Source: Deltaproteobacteria bacterium (GTDB lineage: Bacteria; Desulfobacterota; Desulfobacteria; Desulfobacterales; B30-G6). Taken from it: a DNA stretch of 10,123 nt. The notes beneath the pieces were generated by a model that saw only the letters and a list, made by a program, of their open reading frames with translations, searched no databases and was not told where the DNA came from. Below, one piece after another: positions 1 through 5,907 of the stretch. Where the stretch lies: NCBI GenBank assembly GCA_003647375.1, contig QMMS01000158.1, positions 1 to 10,123 on the forward strand, written 5' to 3'. The translations under genes and the position numbers were made by a program. Each line of letters starts with the position of its first letter. Position 1 is the first letter of the stretch.

Positions 1-108
1 AATTGGTCTGTCTGCACAGTAAGCGAACAACCTGGAACTCATTTTGAAACAATGTTCATGTATAAAGATGGACAAGTTATAGATCTAGTTGGTATAACTA
101 ACTGGTAG
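1..108 (+). CDS. C-terminal end of an unknown protein (partial)
   Basis: An open frame enters from the left edge and ends at TAG 106-108, leaving the last 35 residues of a longer protein. The visible tail reads ...HFETMFMYKDGQVIDLVGITNW, a short strand-rich stretch with no motif I recognise. It lies 16 bases before the start of the SpoVG-like gene and in the same direction, so the two are probably co-transcribed. The start and most of the protein lie outside the window, so no function is proposed. The frame is open from base 1 and the gene spacing matches the rest of the window, which supports a real gene end rather than a chance ORF. Confidence 0.65.
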   Translation, partial: NWSVCTVSEQPGTHFETMFMYKDGQVIDLVGITNW

Positions 109-124
109 AACAAGGAGAAAAGAA

Positions 125-511
125 ATGAATATTACAAAAGTGTACATCAAGAAATGGGAATCAGGAAGTCTACTGGGATTTGCCGACGTAGTAATTAATA
201 ACTACATGACATTTCGTGGGTTTAAGATCTTTAAAAAGAAAGACGGAAGTGGAATTGCTGTTCTTCCTCCTTCGCAAAAATCAAACAAACCAGACGAAGA
301 TGGCAAAGACCAGTACTTCGACGTTATTAAATTCGACATGAAGAACGAAGAAGCAAAAAAAGAATACTGGAGCCTTATCAATGCCGTAAAAGATGAATGG
401 AATGGAAACGGAAGTCAAGAAAAATTCTCTAATGCAACAAACACAAAAGAACCAACAGGTGCTAAACCATCACAGGGTTGGGACCCTGAGAGCGAAGATA
501 TTCCTTTTTAG
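125..511 (+). CDS. SpoVG-like nucleic-acid-binding protein with SSB-type C-terminal tip
   Basis: This 128-residue protein resembles the SpoVG family over about residues 1-92: an N-terminal strand (ITKVYIKK), a central FRGFKIFKK strand, a 'LPPSQK' turn like the MPSRK/MPSKR of SpoVG, then Y-F-D-V-I-x-F-D and a closing helix. SpoVG proteins are small nucleic-acid-binding regulators. Residues 93-122 are a low-complexity linker rich in N, T, G and P, and the protein ends in SEDIPF. That tip matches the DDDIPF-type tail by which bacterial SSB proteins recruit replication and repair partners. A linker plus acidic tip on a SpoVG-like core suggests a phage single-stranded DNA-binding protein (inference). 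The ATG has a good AAGGAG at 112-117. Family resemblance is judged by eye. Confidence 0.7.
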   Translation: MNITKVYIKKWESGSLLGFADVVINNYMTFRGFKIFKKKDGSGIAVLPPSQKSNKPDEDGKDQYFDVIKFDMKNEEAKKEYWSLINAVKDEWNGNGSQEKFSNATNTKEPTGAKPSQGWDPESEDIPF

Positions 512-532
512 TTAGGAGAACATAGGGAAATT

Positions 533-1351
533 ATGGATTTTCATAGCTTATTTTACGGTCTTCCTGATTTGATATGGGATGAACTACATCAAAAGGTAGA
601 AGATCTATTCTTCGAGCAAGAAATAGGTCAACAAATTCTAGGACTTTATTTTACAGGACCTAGAATATATGGCTTAGAAAACGAATCTCCAAACATTCTT
701 TGTATCTACTCTGAGATTCCTAGTTCTTTACTTAACCCTATAGAACCTAAAGCAAGCGCAGAAACCTACCGTTTAAACAACAGTGGGACCTCTGTGCTGT
801 TTCTGTCTGTTTATGACTTTGTAAAATCGGTTTGGAATTTAGAAAGTAATTATTTTAATTCTGATTATTTAGCTCTCATCCCTCATCTTGGAGTAAGCTT
901 AAGCTCGGAACAAAATATAAATAAAATAGCTTACTATATAAACTCAGGACTTCTTAAGCTTAACTACATGGTTTCTCCTCCAGCTATAAATGCAAATTAT
1001 CTTTGTTATGAGAATTTAACATGGAGGAGAGACTATGCTTTTATTAGAACTCAATATCTTCTTTCTACAGAATTTATTTTTGCTCCCTGTCTAAATCCTG
1101 ACTGGGAGGCAGTAACCGAATTAGGGATTAACACTCCTGACCCAATAAAAGAATTAGATTTAGAAATAAGAAACTGGTTTATTCTTGCTGAAGACTTAGA
1201 TTCAACAAAGAAAGAAGTACTAGAATTAATTCGTTCGTTCTTTCTTAGAAGACTGGTTGATATATATCTCACTTCTGAATTCCATTTAGTAAAAGAAGAC
1301 ATTACAGAAGCGGCCAAGGTAGTAGAAGAGCTATACAGATTTCAGCTATAA
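533..1351 (+). CDS. Diverged nucleotidyltransferase-like protein (RlaP/Pol-beta type?)
   Basis: A 272-residue protein. Residues 36-59 (LGLYFTGPRIYGLENESPNI then LCIY) follow the pattern of the nucleotidyltransferases often found in phages, in which GSRxYG is followed by SDxD and a hydrophobic strand. Here the GS becomes GP, and the S-D-x-D metal-binding segment reads S-P-N-I, so both expected catalytic aspartates are missing. If the relationship is right, this copy is probably inactive as a transferase or has another role. The C-terminal half (about 165-272) looks helical. The ATG follows AGGAG at 514-518 and AGGG at 524-527. The gene is followed after 9 bases by the sugar-nucleotide block. 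It could equally be an unrelated phage protein; the assignment is tentative. Confidence 0.4.
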   Translation: MDFHSLFYGLPDLIWDELHQKVEDLFFEQEIGQQILGLYFTGPRIYGLENESPNILCIYSEIPSSLLNPIEPKASAETYRLNNSGTSVLFLSVYDFVKSVWNLESNYFNSDYLALIPHLGVSLSSEQNINKIAYYINSGLLKLNYMVSPPAINANYLCYENLTWRRDYAFIRTQYLLSTEFIFAPCLNPDWEAVTELGINTPDPIKELDLEIRNWFILAEDLDSTKKEVLELIRSFFLRRLVDIYLTSEFHLVKEDITEAAKVVEELYRFQL

Positions 1352-1360
1352 GGATTTCTT

Positions 1361-1750
1361 ATGTTAGAAAACAAAGCGGTTTTAAGTGGTCATTTTAACG
1401 ATTTTAATAAAGAACAACAAGAGCTGATCTGGTATACGTTAAAATTATGTTGGAGCGGAGAAATTCTTATTCTTGTTGACAACCATGAGTCTCTTCTTCA
1501 ACTAAAAGAAGAGGACGACATAATCGTTCCAGAGATAGAAAGAATAGAAAAGATAAGGGACTATGTTAACGACTGGAAAAGGAAGTACAGAGAATACCCA
1601 AGAGTGACCATTAGGCTTTTTGATACGAAAGAGACCACAGAAAGATTAATTGAAGAATTCTATCCAGATCTTCTTATTGTTAATAAAAATGGTGGAGGAA
1701 CTAATCTTTTTAACCTAAAGAAGAGATGGCCTATCTTGATAAGAAATTAA
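1361..1750 (+). CDS. Degenerate cytidylyltransferase-fold protein
   Basis: This 129-residue protein can be aligned by eye with the N-terminal domain of the next gene. SGHFNDFNKEQQELI matches SGAFDLIHYQHTQYL, EILILVDN matches DILIVGLN, VPEIERIEKIRDYV matches the KEEERIRVIAAL helix, and IRLFDTKETTERLIEEFYPD matches the LFDEK...IELLKPN segment. It therefore appears to share the HIGH-type nucleotidylyltransferase fold. The HxGH catalytic histidines are replaced (N16-K-E-Q), and the KGDDY that binds nucleotide in the neighbour reads NKNGGG, so catalysis is unlikely. It may be a decayed duplicate, a binding partner of the active enzyme, or a sugar-nucleotide sensor (inference). AAGGA at 1350-1354 precedes the ATG, and only one base separates its stop from the next gene. 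Confidence 0.55.
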   Translation: MLENKAVLSGHFNDFNKEQQELIWYTLKLCWSGEILILVDNHESLLQLKEEDDIIVPEIERIEKIRDYVNDWKRKYREYPRVTIRLFDTKETTERLIEEFYPDLLIVNKNGGGTNLFNLKKRWPILIRN

Positions 1751-1751
1751 A

Positions 1752-2813
1752 ATGTCTATATTCCAGAAATGCAACAGTAAAATAAAGACAAGAGAAGAGA
1801 TAGTCAAACTCTTAGAAAGAAGACTAGACTATAAAATAGGCTTTACTTCGGGTGCTTTTGATCTTATACACTATCAACACACTCAGTACCTAAACCAGGC
1901 CAAAGACCAGTGTGACATTCTAATTGTAGGACTAAATTCTGATACCTCGGTTCAAAAGAGTAAAGGTTTAAGCAGGCCTATTCTTAAGGAAGAAGAACGT
2001 ATCAGGGTAATAGCAGCATTAGCTTCTGTTGATTATGTTTTTCTTTTCGACGAGAAAAACAACAATAAGAACATAGAGCTATTGAAGCCAAACTTCTACT
2101 TTAAGGGAGACGACTATATAGGAAAAAAGCTAAGCAGCCAGGCTCTTGTAGAAGCTCAAGGAGGAGCAGTAGCTTTTATTTCTACAGATACTTCTATAGA
2201 AGTCACTGGCACAAGCAGTATTATCCAAAAGATAAAAGGAGAAACTATAGAGTGTAGTAAAGATCATATCTATGACGGTATAGCTCTTATAGATAGAGAC
2301 GGCGTTATAAACAAAGAAGTAAACTATCTAAGTAAAGTTGAAGATTTTGAGTTTATAGACGGCGCGATTGAAGGAATAAAAGCACTAAACCAAGCTAATA
2401 TTGCAGTTGTTGTTATCACAAACCAACCAGGCATTGGAGTGGGGCTTTATTCGAAGGAAGATTTCTTCAACATCAATAGAAAGATGATTAACAAGCTTCA
2501 CAAAGAAGAGGCATGGGTAGACAAGGTTTTGTTTTGTCCCGATATGAGAAAAGATTCTTACTACAAGAAACCAAACGAAGGAATGTTGCTTAAAGCTGTT
2601 CTCGGTCTAAAAACAAAAGGAAAGATTTTTATGATTGGAGACAGAAGATCAGACGCCTTAGCCGCACATAAAGCAGACTTAGAAATTGAAACTATTGGAG
2701 TCAAAACGGGAAAGGGTTTAGCTGACAGATGGGTAAACTACGCCCCTAGTGTAACTGTAAAGAACTTACTTGAAGCTACTGAGTATGTAAAGGAGAACAT
2801 AGACAATGCTTGA
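1752..2813 (+). CDS. HldE-type heptose-phosphate adenylyltransferase fused to GmhB-type HAD phosphatase
   Basis: A 353-residue two-domain protein. Residues about 28-163 match the adenylyltransferase domain of HldE/RfaE: SGAFDLIH at the start, LNSDTS, SRPI followed by an EERIRVIAAL helix, KGDDY at 118-122 and GTSSIIQKI near 153-161. Residues about 176-322 match the HAD phosphatase GmhB: DRDGVIN (D181 nucleophile, D183 acid/base), VITNQ at 221-225, KKP at 272-274 and GDRRSD at 296-301. In bacterial ADP-heptose synthesis these activities attach AMP to heptose 1-phosphate and remove the 7-phosphate from heptose 1,7-bisphosphate. Two oddities: the HxGH motif reads H40-Y-Q-H43, and the cysteine/histidine zinc loop of classical GmhB is shortened to CPDMRKDSYYKKP, keeping only one Cys. 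The final substrate could be another sugar phosphate. It overlaps the cupin gene by 8 bases. Confidence 0.85.
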   Translation: MSIFQKCNSKIKTREEIVKLLERRLDYKIGFTSGAFDLIHYQHTQYLNQAKDQCDILIVGLNSDTSVQKSKGLSRPILKEEERIRVIAALASVDYVFLFDEKNNNKNIELLKPNFYFKGDDYIGKKLSSQALVEAQGGAVAFISTDTSIEVTGTSSIIQKIKGETIECSKDHIYDGIALIDRDGVINKEVNYLSKVEDFEFIDGAIEGIKALNQANIAVVVITNQPGIGVGLYSKEDFFNINRKMINKLHKEEAWVDKVLFCPDMRKDSYYKKPNEGMLLKAVLGLKTKGKIFMIGDRRSDALAAHKADLEIETIGVKTGKGLADRWVNYAPSVTVKNLLEATEYVKENIDNA

Positions 2814-3243
2814 CGACGATGGTATGGACATGGACATGGATGCTGAAGTTTACTTGGTTACCCCAAAAGGTTTTTATTTCGATGAAGATGTTTATATCGA
2901 AAAGAAATGGGGCACTGAACAGATAATTCACAATGAAGATCATTGTGTAAAAATAATGGCTATCAAACCTAATTGTAAAGTCTCTTATCATTGGCATTCT
3001 AAAAAAGCAGAAACTTTTATACTTATTTCTGGCCAGCTTGTAGTTGAAGTGCAATTACAGGACGCAACAAAAGAAATTATCTACCTAACAGAACAGTTTC
3101 AATCAATAACTCTTATGCCTAATGTTCCCCATACCTTTTATACCCCAAACGAGAAGTCAGCTATCTTCATAGAAGCTTCAACCCATGACGATACAGACGA
3201 TAGTTTTCGAATTACTTCTTCTACTTGCCCTGGAGATGAGTAG
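2806..3243 (+). CDS. Cupin-domain protein, sugar-phosphate isomerase-like
   Basis: A 145-residue single-domain cupin. Motif 1 is complete, with H62-W-H64, four residues, E69, six residues and G76; motif 2 follows as MPNVPHTF with H109. H62, H64, E69 and H109 are the expected metal ligands. The whole resembles the small cupin of type II mannose-6-phosphate isomerases, including the KKWGTEQII entry segment at 33-41. In this setting it probably isomerises or epimerises a sugar phosphate or nucleotide sugar for the surrounding kinase and adenylyltransferase (inference). The first 13 residues are an acidic Met-Asp run (DDDGMDMDMDAE) that is not part of the fold. AAAGGAG at about 2789-2795 supports ATG 2806, inside the end of the upstream gene. 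Its substrate cannot be read from sequence. Confidence 0.8.
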   Translation: MLDDDGMDMDMDAEVYLVTPKGFYFDEDVYIEKKWGTEQIIHNEDHCVKIMAIKPNCKVSYHWHSKKAETFILISGQLVVEVQLQDATKEIIYLTEQFQSITLMPNVPHTFYTPNEKSAIFIEASTHDDTDDSFRITSSTCPGDE

Positions 3244-3246
3244 TTA

Positions 3247-4143
3247 ATGCTTATTATAGGGGACTTTATTACTGACAAGTATACTTATGTTAAGACAAGA
3301 AGAGTGTCTCCTGAAGCTCCTGTCCTTATCGTAGGTCAACTTGATAAAGAAATACTAGCTCCTGGTGGGGCAGGTCTTGCTGCCGCTTATTCTAAAAAGC
3401 ATAGTTTTCATTTTCATTTAATTACTAATTGTGGTTTTTTTGGCACCGCGACTCTAAAAAGAAAAGAACTTTTTTCTAGAACTACTATTTTAAAAACAGA
3501 AATAGAACATGAAGAAATAGTAAAACAAAGATACATAGACATAACTACCAACTATCACTTGCTTAGGGTAGACAACGATAGTTTCGACTGTCTCGGAAAC
3601 TGCAATAGACTGCTAGGAGCTGTAACTGTAAAACAAGTAACTCATGCTGTTGCTTTATTGTTGGATTATAGGAAAGGTATGTTCTCGAACACAGAACAAT
3701 GCCAAGACTTACTTTCTCGCTTTAGAAATAAAAATATCATAACCTATGTAGACAGCAGAAGAGATGATCTTTTAAGGTTTAAAGGCGCAGACATTATAAA
3801 GCTAAACGAACTAGAATATAAAAACGCAAAAGAAAGATACGGCAATAACCTTATCGAAGAACTAGAAGTTCAAGCTCTAGTAGTAACCAGAGGAGATAAA
3901 GGAGCGACTCTGTTCTTTAAAGACAAGAAAGAGGAAACAAATTTCACAATAGCTCCTTGTAGCCTTATTGCAGAAGTTACTGGAGCTGGAGACGTTTTTG
4001 ATAGTAACTGTTGTCACAAAATAGAAACTATGTTAACTTTAGACAGTAAACAAGACCTTTTCGAAGCTCTTAGAAGTGGAATTTCAATAGCTTGTAAAAA
4101 GGCAACACAATATGTGTATGAACAAATAGAAACGAGACTTTAG
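3247..4143 (+). CDS. PfkB-family carbohydrate kinase, HldE kinase-domain type
   Basis: This 298-residue protein matches the N-terminal kinase domain of HldE/RfaE, which phosphorylates heptose 7-phosphate at O-1. Visible are LIIGDFITDKY (3-12, like VVGDVMLDRY), RRVSPEAPV (18-26, the HldE signature), PGGAG (39-43), LLDYRKGMFS (138-147, like SDYGKG), a DSRRDD...FKGADIIKLNELE segment (169-190), and EVTGAGD (243-249) with D249 as the likely catalytic base. In bacteria this domain is usually fused in front of the adenylyltransferase. Here the two are separate genes in the opposite order with a cupin between them. At 298 residues it is slightly shorter than the usual kinase domain of about 315. ATG 3247 starts just after the cupin stop, with GGAG at 3232-3235. 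Confidence 0.85.
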   Translation: MLIIGDFITDKYTYVKTRRVSPEAPVLIVGQLDKEILAPGGAGLAAAYSKKHSFHFHLITNCGFFGTATLKRKELFSRTTILKTEIEHEEIVKQRYIDITTNYHLLRVDNDSFDCLGNCNRLLGAVTVKQVTHAVALLLDYRKGMFSNTEQCQDLLSRFRNKNIITYVDSRRDDLLRFKGADIIKLNELEYKNAKERYGNNLIEELEVQALVVTRGDKGATLFFKDKKEETNFTIAPCSLIAEVTGAGDVFDSNCCHKIETMLTLDSKQDLFEALRSGISIACKKATQYVYEQIETRL

Positions 4144-4370
4144 TGGCCTTAGATACAGACAAAAGACTAGACAGCCTAGAAGATTCTTATCGAGTATTAG
4201 AAGATGGCACTACTAAATTTCATTCTTATTCCGACCTAGATAAAGTTGTTACTAGTATTTTTGATGAGATTCGCGCGATGAGAAGAAGGACAGAAGCAAC
4301 TCTTCGTGTATTAAAAACAATAGAGGATAGAGTTAATTTGTATATTGAACAACAAAAAAGGATAAAGTAG
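4143..4370 (+). CDS. Small predicted coiled-coil protein
   Basis: A 75-residue protein of unknown function. It starts with GTG at 4143, sharing the G with the TAG stop of the kinase gene, a typical coupled start. After an acidic N-terminus (LDTDKRLDSLED) it is largely helical. Residues about 31-70 (DLDKVVTSIFDEIRAMRRRT onward) show spaced hydrophobics consistent with a coiled coil. It has no cysteines, no membrane segment and no motif I know. Phages carry many such small helical proteins, and adjacency to the sugar block does not show a shared role. No strong ribosome site is visible, so translation probably depends on coupling to the kinase gene. Confidence 0.6.
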   Translation: MALDTDKRLDSLEDSYRVLEDGTTKFHSYSDLDKVVTSIFDEIRAMRRRTEATLRVLKTIEDRVNLYIEQQKRIK

Positions 4371-4373
4371 CTA

Positions 4374-4697
4374 ATGTCAAAAAGCGCACACGCTAAGGGA
4401 GAAGTTAAAGTCAGAAAACTACCTAGATGTTCAAAGTGTAAACAAGAGTTTACTCTAGTAACAGCTAGATACGGAGACAAAGGACGTACCGAGCTAGAGT
4501 GGGAATGCCCAAAATGCAGCAAGGTAGTTCCCTTTAGCCGTCTAGAGGGAGAAGACATTTCAGACTTTGAATATTTTCTCAAAAGAAGATGTGAAAACGG
4601 CGGCAAAGTAGTAAAAGAAAAGAGACCCCCAAAAAGAAAGAAGAAAAGTGGAAATCGTAAGCAATCTAATAAAAACAATAAACGAAGCGAAAATTAA
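4374..4697 (+). CDS. Zinc-ribbon protein with basic tail
   Basis: A 107-residue protein with one clear zinc ribbon: C19-x2-C22 (CSKC) and C45-x2-C48 (CPKC) joined by a 22-residue strand-rich segment (EFTLVTARYGDKGRTELEWE). Such ribbons bind nucleic acid or act as structural modules. Residues about 77-107 form an extremely basic, disordered tail rich in K, R and N, consistent with nucleic-acid binding. The last 50 bases overlap the next gene in another frame, so the tail composition may partly reflect that gene's start and ribosome site. ATG 4374 follows the previous stop by three bases. The target is unknown; an RNA polymerase accessory or DNA-binding role is only a possibility. Confidence 0.65.
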   Translation: MSKSAHAKGEVKVRKLPRCSKCKQEFTLVTARYGDKGRTELEWECPKCSKVVPFSRLEGEDISDFEYFLKRRCENGGKVVKEKRPPKRKKKSGNRKQSNKNNKRSEN

Positions 4698-4914
4698 CGA
4701 TAAAGAGCTTGTCCAGGTTATAGCTGATTTTTTGTACTCGATAGGATATTCTTTAGAAGACAGTCCCGAAATAAGAAGCTCAGAAGAAATAATTATAAGA
4801 CACGCTAAAAACCCTTCATTAGGAAATTCCCTAATGGCTCAAGCTAAATTAATGAAAGAAGCTTGGTCTCAAGACGTAGAAGAGAAGAAAAGGAGAGAGA
4901 AAATTGAATCCTAG
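4648..4914 (+). CDS. Small helical protein of unknown function
   Basis: An 88-residue protein beginning with GTG at 4648, behind a purine-rich AAGAAAGAAGAAAAG stretch. It overlaps the zinc-ribbon gene by 50 bases. It reads as a mostly helical domain (SNLIKTINEAK, KELVQVIADFLYSIGYSLED) followed by a charged helix ending in EEKKRREKIES. No known motif is seen. No ATG lies nearby in frame, so GTG is the best start, but the long overlap makes it uncertain. Its 3' end overlaps the TTG start of the Whirly-like gene by 11 bases and contains that gene's ribosome site, so the two are probably translationally coupled. Confidence 0.6.
   Translation: MEIVSNLIKTINEAKINDKELVQVIADFLYSIGYSLEDSPEIRSSEEIIIRHAKNPSLGNSLMAQAKLMKEAWSQDVEEKKRREKIES
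4889..4895 (+). promoter_or_regulatory. Ribosome binding site deciding a TTG start
   Basis: AAAGGAG lies 8 bases before TTG 4904, inside the 3' end of the previous gene. This strong site fixes the Whirly-like gene's start at a TTG codon. Confidence 0.75.
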
Positions 4915-5482
4915 TTTTAAAGAAAAACGTAGAGCTAACAAAGATCCGTTGCCTTATACTATCTATAAAGGAATAAAAGGAAAGTTTGGCGCTGTTCGAT
5001 TCAGCCTTAAGAAGGCGTATACAGACCGAAGAGGAGAAAGCAGCAAGGAAGAAGGCTGTGTCTTTTTAGACACGGCCAACCCTAAAGTATCTAGTTACGA
5101 CTGGGTGAACAAAATCACAGTCAAACTAGATCTTTCTGACATCGGGAAGATCATTCATGCTTTCAGAAGTAGAGTTGCTTCTGAAAAAGGTGTAAACATC
5201 TATCACGACAAAGGAAAAGGAACCACAAAAGAGGGTCAGGAAATTAAGACCATCAATATCTATCGTTCTCCAGAGATGGATAATTTTTTACTTACTATTA
5301 AGGAAAACAAGTTTGGAAAAGAACAGGTAGTTAAGACACCTATCTCTCCGGCAGAGGCTTTAGTTATTGTCGAGCTATTACAAACTGCCATCCCTCTTGT
5401 TCTTCAGTGGTGCGACAGCGGAAAAGGAGGAGTCATTGAAAGTCCTGAAGGTACTGACGGAAACTATTCACGTCAATGGTAG
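4904..5482 (+). CDS. Whirly-like single-stranded DNA-binding protein
   Basis: A 192-residue protein whose landmarks follow, in order, those I recall from plant Whirly proteins: YKGIKGKFGAV (21-31; Whirly YKGKAAL), Y65-D-W67 before a KITVKLDLSDIG segment (70-81; Whirly YDW...FxLSxxEVG), an IYHDKGKG turn (99-106; Whirly FFHDPxxGK), EGQEIKTINI (110-119; EGxVRKxLxV), FLLTIKENK (128-136; FxLSVxN), then PISPAEALV (146-154; PITKAEFAV) and IPLVLQW (163-169; LPxxxGW). Whirly proteins bind single-stranded DNA as tetramers and protect organelle genomes; PC4 and MRP1/2 share the superfamily fold. A phage ssDNA-binding role is inferred. TTG 4904 is chosen because AAAGGAG (4889-4895) sits 8 bases before it and no in-frame ATG is near. 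Assigned from memory, without a search. Confidence 0.65.
   Translation: MNPSFKEKRRANKDPLPYTIYKGIKGKFGAVRFSLKKAYTDRRGESSKEEGCVFLDTANPKVSSYDWVNKITVKLDLSDIGKIIHAFRSRVASEKGVNIYHDKGKGTTKEGQEIKTINIYRSPEMDNFLLTIKENKFGKEQVVKTPISPAEALVIVELLQTAIPLVLQWCDSGKGGVIESPEGTDGNYSRQW
5054..5077 (+). other. Strong hairpin inside the Whirly-like gene
   Basis: GGCTGTGTCT (5054-5063) and AGACACGGCC (5068-5077) can pair over ten positions with one G-U pair, closing a TTTT loop. It is not followed by a T-run, so it does not look like an intrinsic terminator. It lies within codons for GCVFLDTA and may structure the mRNA. Confidence 0.6.
5424..5430 (+). promoter_or_regulatory. Ribosome binding site deciding a TTG start
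   Basis: AAGGAGG sits 5 bases before TTG 5436. It indicates that the downstream gene starts there rather than at ATG 5367, which lies deep inside the Whirly-like gene. Confidence 0.75.
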
Positions 5483-5864
5483 AAAGCATTTAGTTAAATT
5501 TCTAAATCAATTTTTTGAGACGAAATACAAGGACCATAAAGGCCCTATTCAGACTTGTTTGCTTTACTGTGAAGAAGGAAAGATGATCCTAGACTTATCT
5601 GGACTCAAAACAGAACTCTTTATTCCAAGAGGAAACGGAGTAGCTATTGGCAAACAGATAAGAGCACTTTGTGGACAACACATTCTGATGCGGTTTGGTC
5701 TTCCTTTAAAAGAGGAAAAGATTCCTGTGTTAATACTCATACCAGATATCATTTCTTTGGTTCGCTATTTAGGAAAGCTACATACCTATCAACTACTTTT
5801 TAACTGGAGAGGAGAGTCTAAAGTTGGAGAAGCTGTTGTAGTTCGTTATTCCTTGCTTTCTTAG
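5436..5864 (+). CDS. Unknown phage protein
   Basis: A 142-residue protein when started at TTG 5436, which has an almost perfect AAGGAGG 5 bases upstream. The frame is open further back to ATG 5367, but that start has no comparable ribosome site and would overlap the Whirly-like gene by 116 bases instead of 47. The protein begins MKVLKVLTETIHVNGRKHLV and has alternating strand and helix segments. Hydrophobic stretches (KIPVLILIPDIISLVRYLG, residues about 97-115) look like a buried strand-helix rather than a membrane span. There are three cysteines without zinc-finger spacing. I do not recognise the family. It lies between a Whirly-like gene and a possible recombination mediator, so a DNA-related role is possible but not shown. 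Confidence 0.65.
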   Translation: MKVLKVLTETIHVNGRKHLVKFLNQFFETKYKDHKGPIQTCLLYCEEGKMILDLSGLKTELFIPRGNGVAIGKQIRALCGQHILMRFGLPLKEEKIPVLILIPDIISLVRYLGKLHTYQLLFNWRGESKVGEAVVVRYSLLS

Positions 5865-5907
5865 AATCAATTCCATTTAAACCTTCCTGAACAGAAAGAC
5901 ATAAAGA

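Noticed and set aside
4226..4678. Reverse-strand open frame of 150 codons
   Set aside because: It lies opposite three + strand genes that have better motifs (zinc ribbon, coupled starts); its Ser/Leu/Phe-rich product looks like antisense of purine-rich coding DNA.
4817..4836. Seven-base inverted repeat CATTAGG/CCTAATG
   Set aside because: Short, AT-rich, inside a coding region and of the kind expected by chance in 10 kb.
5367..5435. Upstream ATG start for the gene ending at 5864
   Set aside because: It would overlap the Whirly-like gene by 116 bases with no ribosome site, while TTG 5436 has AAGGAGG 5 bases upstream.
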